From Pedococcus badiiscoriae (lineage in GTDB: Bacteria; Actinomycetota; Actinomycetes; Actinomycetales; Dermatophilaceae): a DNA stretch of 64,000 bases. Below the pieces are notes generated by a model. The model saw only the letters and a list, made by a program, of their open reading frames with translations. It was not told where the DNA came from and searched no databases. Within the stretch, counting starts at the first letter, position 1. Each line of letters opens with the position of its first letter. Below, piece by piece: positions 26,807 through 34,951 of this stretch. The stretch spans positions 1,736,001 to 1,800,000 of the forward strand of contig NZ_JACCAB010000001.1 of the NCBI RefSeq assembly GCF_013408925.1, written 5' to 3'. The translations under genes were made by a program, and so were the position numbers.

Positions 26807-27243
26807 TGGGTGCTGCCTTCCGGATCGGGTCGATCGTCGTCAACGTCAGTGACGTCCCCGGGGCCATGGCGTTCTGGTCGGCCGCGCTCGACTACGAGCC
26901 GCGCGATGAACCCGAGCATGACCCCGACCCCGAGCCCGACTGGGTGGTCCTGCGGCCGCGCGACGGGAACGGGCCCAACCTGTCGCTCAACCGCGGTGAG
27001 ACCCAGCCGTCGCCGATCCCCCACCTCCACCTCGACCTCTACGCGCACAACCAGGCGGCCGAGGTCGAGCGCCTGGTCGGCCTGGGGGCTCGCCGGGCGG
27101 AGGACTGGCGCTACCCCGACGAGGACCGCGACTACGAGGTGCTGGAGGACCCGGACGGCAACCGGTTCTGCGTCATCGACGCGAGCGCCGAGCTGAGCAC
27201 CGAGCCGGGCGCCGAGCCGGGCGCCGGCGCGAGCCCCGGATGA
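26806..27243 (+). CDS. Glyoxalase-like (VOC) domain protein
   Basis: A 145-residue protein of the actinobacterial glyoxalase-like group. The N-terminal repeat is GSIVVNVSDVPGAMAFWSAALDYEPRDEPEHDP. The C-terminal repeat has HLHLDLYAHNQAAEVERLVGLGARRAEDWRYPDEDRDYEVLEDPDGNRFCVID, typical of the family. The metal ligands are only partly present, so it may bind rather than turn over a ligand. The C-terminus is an EPGAEPGAG-type low-complexity tail. Tight overlaps with the acetyltransferase upstream and the P1 peptidase downstream (ATGATG) make these a single operon. Confidence 0.78.
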   Translation: MGAAFRIGSIVVNVSDVPGAMAFWSAALDYEPRDEPEHDPDPEPDWVVLRPRDGNGPNLSLNRGETQPSPIPHLHLDLYAHNQAAEVERLVGLGARRAEDWRYPDEDRDYEVLEDPDGNRFCVIDASAELSTEPGAEPGAGASPG

Positions 27244-28289
27244 TGCGCCCGGGACCGACCAACTCGTTGACCGACGTCGCCGGTCTGCGGGTCGGCCACG
27301 CCACCCGCCGCGACCAGGGGTGGCTGACCGGCTGCACCGTTGTCGTCGCCCCCGACGCGGGTGCAGTGGCCGGGGTCGACGTCAGGGGCGGTGCTCCCGG
27401 CACGCGCGAGACCGACCTGCTCGACCCGCGCAACCTCGTCGACCGGGTCAACGCCGTGGTCCTCACCGGCGGGAGCGCCTTCGGGCTCGCCGCCGCAGAC
27501 GGCGTCGTCCAGCAGCTGTATGCCGCGGGGCTGGGTTGGCCCATGGGTGAGCCCGGTCAGGTGGTGCCCATCCTGCCGGCGGCGGTGCTCTTCGACCTCG
27601 GTCGGGGTGGGGAGTTCGCCAACGCCCCGACCGCGGCCGACGGCGCCGACGCCTACGCCAGTGCCTCGACGGATGCCGTGCTGCAGGGCTGCGCGGGCGC
27701 CGGGACCGGGGCCCGGGCGGGTGGCCTCAAGGGCGCCATCGGGTCGGCCAGCGCAGTGCTGGATGACGGCACGACCGTTGCGGCGCTCGTCGCGCTGAAC
27801 TCGTTCGGCGCGCCCTACGACGAGCGCACAGGTGAGCTCCTCGCGGCACGGCACGGTCTGGGCGACGAGTTCGCCCACGTCGGCACGCCGAGCGTCGACG
27901 AGCTGGACGCGGCGCGCGATCGTGCCGCCGCGGCATACGAAGGCCAGCCGGTGCGCCCCGGGATGGCGACCACGATCGGCGTCATCGCCACGGACGCGAC
28001 CCTCACCAAGGCGCAGTGCCAGAAGACCAGCGGGCTCGGGCACGACGGCCTCGCGAGGGCGGTCCACCCGGTGCACACCCTGCTCGACGGCGACACCCTC
28101 TTCACCCTCGCGACGGGGGAGCGGCCGGCCCCCGACCTTGCCGCGCTGCACGCCCTCATGGTGGCCGCGGGCGACTGCGTCACCCGGGCGGTGGGGCACG
28201 CCGTGCTGGCCGCCGAGTCGGTGTCCAACGGTGCCGTCGACCTGCGGTCCTACCGCGACGCGTTCCCGTCTGCTGTCAGGATGAGGTGA
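27240..28289 (+). CDS. P1 (DmpA/NylC-like) family peptidase/amidohydrolase
   Basis: A 349-residue Ntn-type hydrolase of the DmpA aminopeptidase family. It opens LTDVAGLRVGHATRRDQGWLTGCTVVV, then GVDVRGGAPGTRETDLLDP and VLTGGSAFGLAAADGVVQ, all diagnostic. The likely autoprocessing site is LVALNSFGAP, where the Ser would become the N-terminal nucleophile after cleavage into two chains. GMATTIGVIATDATLTKAQCQK is the conserved C-terminal part. It probably cleaves N-terminal residues, amides or cyclic oligomers. The start overlaps the upstream gene, and the stop overlaps the next gene (TGATG). Confidence 0.87.
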   Translation: MMRPGPTNSLTDVAGLRVGHATRRDQGWLTGCTVVVAPDAGAVAGVDVRGGAPGTRETDLLDPRNLVDRVNAVVLTGGSAFGLAAADGVVQQLYAAGLGWPMGEPGQVVPILPAAVLFDLGRGGEFANAPTAADGADAYASASTDAVLQGCAGAGTGARAGGLKGAIGSASAVLDDGTTVAALVALNSFGAPYDERTGELLAARHGLGDEFAHVGTPSVDELDAARDRAAAAYEGQPVRPGMATTIGVIATDATLTKAQCQKTSGLGHDGLARAVHPVHTLLDGDTLFTLATGERPAPDLAALHALMVAAGDCVTRAVGHAVLAAESVSNGAVDLRSYRDAFPSAVRMR

Positions 28290-28729
28290 TGGAACCCGAG
28301 TGGAGCACGCCCGAAGGGCTCGCCGCGATCAAGGACGCACTGGCCGCCACGATCGACGGCTGGCAGCCGCCCGTCGCGTATGCCGTGGGCATCAGTCCCG
28401 CATCCTCGTCCCCCGAGCTGGAGTTCCCGCACGTCAACGCCCCCGGTGGCCGGCACGGCCTGCCGGCAGTGATCCTGGCCAAGCTGCTCGGGCACTCCAG
28501 GGGGTCGCAGACCTACGAGCTGTCCCGCCCGCAGCTGGAAGCCGCCGTGGAGACGCTGCGGCCGGCGGAGGCGTGCACGACCCTCGACCACCCCAACCTC
28601 GCGGCCTGGCGCACCGTGCTCGCCGAGCTGGAGGCCAATCCGGCCAGGACGGCATACGCCGTCTTCATCGGCGACCTCGACGACCCGGTAGAGTCCGAGG
28701 CCGACGCGACGCTGCGCACCCTGCTCTGA
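28289..28729 (+). CDS. Conserved hypothetical protein
   Basis: A 146-residue acidic soluble protein that I do not recognise. It has two helices at the N-terminus (PEGLAAIKDALAATIDGWQPPVAYAVGISPA), a HVNAPGGRHGLPAVILAKLLGH segment, and a C-terminal half ending FIGDLDDPVESEADATLRTLL. No signal peptide, membrane segment or catalytic motif is evident. The start overlaps the P1 peptidase stop (TGATG), so it is translated from the same operon and could act with the peptidase. Confidence 0.65.
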   Translation: MEPEWSTPEGLAAIKDALAATIDGWQPPVAYAVGISPASSSPELEFPHVNAPGGRHGLPAVILAKLLGHSRGSQTYELSRPQLEAAVETLRPAEACTTLDHPNLAAWRTVLAELEANPARTAYAVFIGDLDDPVESEADATLRTLL

Positions 28730-28745
28730 TCCGGGAACGCTGCGG

Positions 28746-29186
28746 CTAGGGGACCTCGACGTCCATCGAGTCGAAGGCGAGCTCCACGGTCTCGATGACG
28801 ATGTCGCTGGACGCGGCGTCGAGGGGGCTGAGGCGGTAGACCGCGGGGAAGGCGTTGCGGAACTGCCAGGTCAGGACGAGCTGGTCGGTGGCGTCGAGCA
28901 GCTTCACGACCACGGTGCGGTCCACCGCCGGGTCGCCGTCGCGGGCTCCCTCCCACCAGGTCCACAGGTCGAGGTTGGCGCTCAGGCCACGGCTCAGCAC
29001 CAGGTGCGAGTAGCTGGCCAGCCCCGGCTGCTTGTGCGGCTCGTTGGACCTGTCGTTGCCAGGGCGGTAGGCGATCTCGTCGATGTGGGCCACCGGGAGC
29101 TCGACGTGGGAGAACGAGGCGTCGTCGGTGCCCGCGAAGTCGACGATGAAGTTCGAGCCCTCGAGCGGGCCGGCATGCGCAGCCAT
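28746..29186 (-). CDS. Orphan phage tail-tube-like protein (gp19/TIGR02241 type)
   Basis: A 146-residue protein resembling T4 gp19-type tail-tube proteins of contractile phage tails and injection systems: SNFIVDFAGTDDASFSHVELPVAHIDEIAYRPGND at the start, KQPGLASYSHLVLSRGLSANLDLWTWWEGAR in the centre, VVKLLDATDQLVLTWQFRNAFPAVYRLSPLDA and a closing IVIETVELAFDSMDV. This order of beta strands is typical of the family. No sheath, baseplate, spike or other tail gene is in the window, so it stands alone. The start follows from domain alignment; a longer upstream frame runs through a hairpin repeat. Function outside a tail is unknown. Confidence 0.7.
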   Translation of the reverse strand: MAAHAGPLEGSNFIVDFAGTDDASFSHVELPVAHIDEIAYRPGNDRSNEPHKQPGLASYSHLVLSRGLSANLDLWTWWEGARDGDPAVDRTVVVKLLDATDQLVLTWQFRNAFPAVYRLSPLDAASSDIVIETVELAFDSMDVEVP

Positions 29187-29247
29187 GGCCCGAGCCTCCC
29201 ACCACCGGACCGCTCCGGCGACCTGACTCCGCCCGCCACCTGATCGC

Positions 29248-29306
29248 CCGAGATCCCAGCTTTCGGGCCCGTGAGGGCCGTTGCAGCCCGAAAGCTGGGA
29301 TCTCGG
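29248..29306. repeat. Hairpin element, copy 1 (left of DUF559 gene)
   Basis: A 21-bp perfect stem: arms 29248-29268 (core GAGATCCCAGCTTTCGGGC) and 29286-29306, with a 17-nt loop ending GTTGCA. The right flank GCGAGGTCA is shared with copy 2, in the same orientation. The third T of the TTT run pairs with A here; copy 2 has C-G at the corresponding place, a compensatory change. Confidence 0.9.
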
Positions 29307-29375
29307 CGAGGTCAGGTGCCTTGCGGCCTGTGGAGAACTCCCAGGGGACCGTTGCGGATTTGCCACGCTCGTCGG

Positions 29376-30266
29376 GTGCGACAGCCCCGGACCCCACTCC
29401 CCGCGGTGCTGCGCGACCGTGCGTTCACCGTGGCCGAGGCGCGCGCGGCTGACGTCGGGCGATCTCGACTGGATGCCCGGGACCTGCAACGGCCCGGCTG
29501 GGGCATTCGCTCCACCCGGTCAGCAGGCACGATCGACGAGCACGCACGTGACCTCCTGGTGGTCCTTCCGCCGGGCGCGGCGTTCTCACACCTCACCGCG
29601 GCCCGGCTTTGGCGCTTGCCGCTCCCGACCCGGTGGAGCCGACACGAGCCACTGGACGTCCTGACTTGCGGGACGCCGAGCCGACGCGACGGCGTCCGTG
29701 GACATCGCGGTCTTGAGCTGCGCGAGGTCGAGATCCTGAGAGGGCTGCCTGTCACTCGTCCGGTGCCTACCTGGACGGATCTCGCGACGATGCCTGCCTT
29801 GTCGGTCGAGGATCTCGTCATTGCCGGCGACGCCTTTGCCACTCGGGACCCGCGCCTGGTGGCAGCCCTCGCGGCAGCCGGAGCCGGAGTCGGCGGCAGG
29901 GGCCGGCGTAAGCTCCGTGCTGCGTCCGAGCTGGTCAGGAGCGGAAGCGGGTCACCGATGGAGACCCGGGCCCGACTCGCCTTCGGCGAGGCTGGTCTGC
30001 CAGAGCCAGAGCTCAACGCAACCGTCTATGCCGAGGACGGCCACTTCCTTGCGCGGGTGGACTTCATGTGGCGAGGGCCGCGCGTCATCGTCGAGTACGA
30101 AGGTGACCAGCACCGGTCGGACCGACGACAGTGGGAGAACGACATCCAGCGCGTCCGGCTTCTCGAGGACCTGGGCTGGAAGGTCGTGCGGATCACCGCG
30201 GCCGACCTGGCCGATCCGCACCGGCGCCGAGAGCTCATGCGCATGCTTCACCGCCTCGTGGGCTGA
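29376..30266 (+). CDS. DUF559 (PD-D/ExK-like) endonuclease-domain protein with AbiEi-like N-terminus
   Basis: A 296-residue protein. The N-terminal half ([34 protein letters not shown]) looks like a winged-helix AbiEi-antitoxin-type domain. The C-terminal domain at about 190-296 is DUF559, related to very-short-patch repair and restriction endonucleases: MRARL-like helix [19 protein letters not shown], active-site D-ExE in [21 protein letters not shown], then [26 protein letters not shown]. Such genes are common and usually solitary in actinobacteria; their role is not established. GTG at 29376 gives the usual length. Two same-orientation copies of a long hairpin flank the gene, 69 bp before and 44 bp after. 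Confidence 0.8.
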   Translation: MRQPRTPLPAVLRDRAFTVAEARAADVGRSRLDARDLQRPGWGIRSTRSAGTIDEHARDLLVVLPPGAAFSHLTAARLWRLPLPTRWSRHEPLDVLTCGTPSRRDGVRGHRGLELREVEILRGLPVTRPVPTWTDLATMPALSVEDLVIAGDAFATRDPRLVAALAAAGAGVGGRGRRKLRAASELVRSGSGSPMETRARLAFGEAGLPEPELNATVYAEDGHFLARVDFMWRGPRVIVEYEGDQHRSDRRQWENDIQRVRLLEDLGWKVVRITAADLADPHRRRELMRMLHRLVG

Positions 30267-30310
30267 TGCGGTCGGCACCTGGCGGACTCGGCATACGGTG
30301 TTGTCCACCT

Positions 30311-30368
30311 CGAGATCCCAGCTCTCGGGCCCGCCGGGGGCGGTTGCAGCCCGAGAGCTGGGATCTCG
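30311..30368. repeat. Hairpin element, copy 2 (right of DUF559 gene)
   Basis: A 20-bp perfect stem: arms 30311-30330 (CGAGATCCCAGCTCTCGGGC) and 30349-30368, loop 18 nt ending GTTGCA, then the same GCGAGGTCA flank as copy 1. It could also terminate DUF559 transcription. A GTATGCCG-complement octamer lies at 30289. Confidence 0.9.
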
Positions 30369-30390
30369 GCGAGGTCACGCGCCGGACCCG

Positions 30391-30417
30391 TTTGCACTCT
30401 CCCCCTGAGAGTGCCAA
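30391..30417. promoter_or_regulatory. CIRCE operator 1 (HrcA site) upstream of groEL
   Basis: TTTGCACTC-N9-GAGTGCCAA, close to the CIRCE consensus TTAGCACTC-N9-GAGTGCTAA (two mismatches). HrcA bound here would repress groEL outside heat shock. Confidence 0.88.
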
Positions 30418-30425
30418 TAATGGCA

Positions 30426-30452
30426 TTAGCACTCTCACCATGAGAGTGACAA
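30426..30452. promoter_or_regulatory. CIRCE operator 2 (HrcA site) upstream of groEL
   Basis: TTAGCACTC-N9-GAGTGACAA. The left arm is a perfect match to CIRCE and the right arm has two changes. It starts 8 bp after CIRCE 1, giving tandem HrcA sites about 120 bp before the groEL start. Confidence 0.92.
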
Positions 30453-30494
30453 TCCAGGCCAGTAGGGCGAGGTCCGGGGAGCACGGCGACGTGA

Positions 30495-32195
<1,701 letters not shown>

Positions 32196-32203
32196 GCCCA
32201 GCC

Positions 32204-32288
32204 ACACGGCATACGCCAGAACGAGGGGCGGTCCACCGAGAGGTGGGCCGCCCCTCGTCTTTGTCCCCACCGGACCGGTATGCCGTGT
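32204..32288 (+). terminator. groEL terminator enclosed by an octamer inverted repeat
   Basis: The inner stem is ACGAGGGGCGGTCCACC (32221-32237) with GGTGGGCCGCCCCTCGT (32242-32258), loop GAGA, followed by CTTTGT. An outer 11-bp inverted repeat ACACGGCATAC (32204-32214) / GTATGCCGTGT (32278-32288) encloses it and contains one octamer copy on each side. Confidence 0.9.
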
Positions 32289-32300
32289 AGAACGGTCCTC

Positions 32301-33998
32301 GTGCCGACTCATCCCTCTTCTGGCCCCCTGACCCTGGGGCCGCTGCTCCGCTACATCGGGGAGACCTCGGCGACGATCTGGGTCCAGACCCGCGATGCCG
32401 CGCAGGTGCGGGTGCGTGCGTTCGACCGTGAGTGGTCGGCGCCCACGTTCGGAGCGCACGGACGGCACTACGCCCTCGTCGTGGTCGACGGCCTGGAGCC
32501 GGGAACGGCCAGCGACTACGCCGTCGACATCGACGGTGAGCAGGTGTGGCCGCCGGCTGAGCCTGAGCACCCGGGGCTCCCGCCGAGCCGGATCCGGACC
32601 CTGCTCAACAGCGAGCCGACCCGGCTGGCCTTCGGGTCCTGCCGCACCAGCGTCTCGCACGACGCCGAGGGGAACGCCAGCAACGGCGTCGATGCCCTTC
32701 GTGCCTACGCGCACCACCTGAGCCGGCCCGAGCGCGACGAGAAGGACTGGCCGCACCTCGTCTGCTTCCTCGGCGACCAGGTGTATGCCGACGAGACCAG
32801 CGAGGCGATGCAGGAGTTCATCGCCTCTCGCCGCAGCCTCGAGGAGCCGCCGGGGACCGAGCTCAAGGACTTCGTCGAGTACTCCCACCTGTACTGGCTG
32901 GCCTGGAGCGACCCGCTGAACCGCTGGCTGCTGTCGACGTTGCCGAGCGCGATGATCTTCGACGACCACGACATCCGCGACGACTGGAACACCTCGCAGA
33001 GCTGGCGCCGTGAGATCAACCAGACGTCCTGGTGGCACGAGCGGATCGTCGGGGGGCTCGCCTCCTACTGGGTCTACCAGCACCTCGGGAACCTCTCGCC
33101 CGAAGGACTGGCGCAGGACGAGGTGTGGCAGCAGGTCGTGGCCCACGCGGGGTCCGGGGTGGCCGACGAGCTGGACCTGACCCGCGTGCTGGACGACCTC
33201 GCGGACCGGGCCGACCGCCAGCCCGAGACGTACCGCTGGAGCTACGTCCGCGACCTGGGGGAGTCCCGCCTCGTCGTGGTGGACTCCCGAGCAGCCAGGG
33301 TCCTCCAGCCGGACCGGCGCTCGATCCTCGACGACGACGAGCTGGCCTGGCTGGACATCCAGCTGCAGGGCGACGTCGACCACCTGTTCATCGGCACGTC
33401 GCTGCCGTTCCTCATCGCCCAGGGCATCCACGACCTCGAGGCGATCAACGAGGCCATGGCGTCCGGGGCCTGGGGGCCGCGGGTCGCCCGGTGGGGCGAG
33501 AAGATGCGCCGCGCGGTCGACCTCGAGCACTGGGCGGCGTTCCAGGACGGCTTCGCCGCGGTCCTGGCCATGGTGCTGGAGGTCGCCACCGGCAAGCGGG
33601 GGCGACGGCCGGGGACCATCACCTTCCTGTCCGGTGACGTGCACAACTCCTACGTCACGCAGATCAGCCCCGACCAGCTCCCCCCTGGCAGCAGCACGAT
33701 CCTGCAGGCCGTCTGCTCCCCGATCCGCAACCCCCTGCCCCGACAGGTGCGCATCGCCCAGGCGTTCCTCGGCAAGGGCCTGGCTCGACCGATGTCGTTC
33801 CTGGTGGACCACACCGACAAGGTGCCCAGCGCGCCGTACCACTGGGACGTCAGCGATGGTCCGTGGTTCGACAACAACCTCGCCACGCTCGAGGTGCGGG
33901 GTCGGGGGCTCGTGATGCGCTGGGAGGCCGGTGAGGTCCGGGGCGAGCGCTACGACGCCCCTGACCTGCGGCAGGTCGCCCGCGTTGTCGTGCACTGA
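32301..33998 (+). CDS. PhoD-like metallophosphatase (alkaline phosphatase D family)
   Basis: A 565-residue member of the PhoD-like phosphatase group. It has an N-terminal fibronectin-type sandwich (LTLGPLLRYIGETSATIWVQTRDAAQVRV; about 5-100). The metallophosphatase core has LAFGSCRTSVS, CFLGDQVYADE, DDHDIRDDWNTS, VVVDSRAARV and FLSGDVHNSYV, supplying the Asp/Asn/His metal ligands. No signal peptide or Tat motif is present, so it is predicted cytoplasmic, unlike secreted PhoD. GTG at 32301 is preferred over an ATG at 32280 that lies inside the GTATGCCG octamer of the groEL terminator. The substrate is likely a phosphodiester or monoester. Confidence 0.83.
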   Translation: MPTHPSSGPLTLGPLLRYIGETSATIWVQTRDAAQVRVRAFDREWSAPTFGAHGRHYALVVVDGLEPGTASDYAVDIDGEQVWPPAEPEHPGLPPSRIRTLLNSEPTRLAFGSCRTSVSHDAEGNASNGVDALRAYAHHLSRPERDEKDWPHLVCFLGDQVYADETSEAMQEFIASRRSLEEPPGTELKDFVEYSHLYWLAWSDPLNRWLLSTLPSAMIFDDHDIRDDWNTSQSWRREINQTSWWHERIVGGLASYWVYQHLGNLSPEGLAQDEVWQQVVAHAGSGVADELDLTRVLDDLADRADRQPETYRWSYVRDLGESRLVVVDSRAARVLQPDRRSILDDDELAWLDIQLQGDVDHLFIGTSLPFLIAQGIHDLEAINEAMASGAWGPRVARWGEKMRRAVDLEHWAAFQDGFAAVLAMVLEVATGKRGRRPGTITFLSGDVHNSYVTQISPDQLPPGSSTILQAVCSPIRNPLPRQVRIAQAFLGKGLARPMSFLVDHTDKVPSAPYHWDVSDGPWFDNNLATLEVRGRGLVMRWEAGEVRGERYDAPDLRQVARVVVH

Positions 33999-34069
33999 CT
34001 CCCGCGACCGGGCACTGCGGGCTCCCGTCCACCGTTTGAGGGACAGCACGTAGGCGGACTGGGGGTTCA

Positions 34070-34088
34070 CTCAGGGTGGGCTCAGGGT
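34070..34088 (+). promoter_or_regulatory. Phased direct repeat CTCAGGGT upstream of the ABC exporter
   Basis: CTCAGGGT at 34070-34077 and 34081-34088 (11-bp period), followed by TTGAACCTGA, about 60 bp before the ATP-binding gene. Repeats with a one-turn period are the usual site for OmpR-type response regulators; the partner system is unknown. One is encoded at 45049-45756. Confidence 0.55.
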
Positions 34089-34146
34089 TGAACCTGAATG
34101 CGTCGGCGTGGCCGCGTCCCTACCTTTGACGAGAACGGAATCCACC

Positions 34147-34950
34147 ATGAGCCGGGAGCCTGAGATGACCGCCACCCCCTTGACCACCGACGCCACCTCG
34201 GCGCCCACCGCGCGATCGGTTGCGGCCCGGGTCGTGGACCTGCACAAGGTCTACGGCAAGGGGGAGGCGCAGGTCCGGGCCCTCGACGGCGTCAGCATCG
34301 ACATCGGCCGCGGGGAGTTCACCGCGATCATGGGGCCCTCGGGCTCGGGCAAGTCGACGATGATGCACTGCGCCGCCGGCCTCGACTCCGCGACGTCGGG
34401 CGAGGTCTACATCGGTGACGTCGACCTGACCCAGCTCAAGGACAAGGCGCTGACCCTGCTCCGTCGCGACCGCGTCGGGTTCGTCTTCCAGTCGTTCAAC
34501 CTCATCCCCACACTCACTGCGGAGGAGAACATCCTGCTGCCGCTGGCCATCGCCGGCCGCACGCCCGAGCCGGCCTGGTTCGACACCGTCATCGACACCG
34601 TCGGGCTGCGCGACCGGCTCAGCCACCGACCGAGCGAGCTGTCCGGTGGCCAGCAGCAGCGCGTCGCCTGCGCACGGGCCCTGGTCAGCCAGCCCGAGAT
34701 CGTCTTCGCCGACGAGCCCACCGGCAACCTCGACTCGACGTCGGGGGCCGAGGTGCTGGGCTTCCTGCGACGCAGCGTGGACGAGTTCGACCAGACGATC
34801 GTCATGGTCACCCACGACGCCCACGCCGCCGCCTACACCGACCGCGTCGTCTTCCTCGCGGACGGCAAGGTCGTCGACGAGATGCGCCAGCCCACCGCCG
34901 AGAAGATCCTCGAGCGGATGGCGCACCTGTCCACCCAGGGTGGCGCCTGA
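34147..34950 (+). CDS. ABC transporter ATP-binding protein, MacB/LolD type
   Basis: A 267-residue ATPase of the FtsE/LolD/MacB group. After a 30-residue Thr/Ala-rich N-tail, the domain starts RVVDLHKVYGKGEAQVRALDGVSIDI. Walker A is MGPSGSGKS (about 62-70), the Q-loop FVFQSFNLIPTLTAEENI, signature ELSGGQQQRVACARAL, Walker B IVFADEPTGNLDS, and the switch VMVTHD. It drives the FtsX-type permease encoded next, starting 2 bp after its stop. ATG at 34147 follows GAACGGAA. Direct repeats in the promoter suggest control by an OmpR-type regulator. Confidence 0.92.
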   Translation: MSREPEMTATPLTTDATSAPTARSVAARVVDLHKVYGKGEAQVRALDGVSIDIGRGEFTAIMGPSGSGKSTMMHCAAGLDSATSGEVYIGDVDLTQLKDKALTLLRRDRVGFVFQSFNLIPTLTAEENILLPLAIAGRTPEPAWFDTVIDTVGLRDRLSHRPSELSGGQQQRVACARALVSQPEIVFADEPTGNLDSTSGAEVLGFLRRSVDEFDQTIVMVTHDAHAAAYTDRVVFLADGKVVDEMRQPTAEKILERMAHLSTQGGA

Positions 34951-34951
34951 G

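Noticed and set aside
32280..32282. ATG at 32280 as the PhoD-like start
   Set aside because: It lies inside the GTATGCCG octamer of the groEL terminator inverted repeat. GTG at 32301 gives a normal start.
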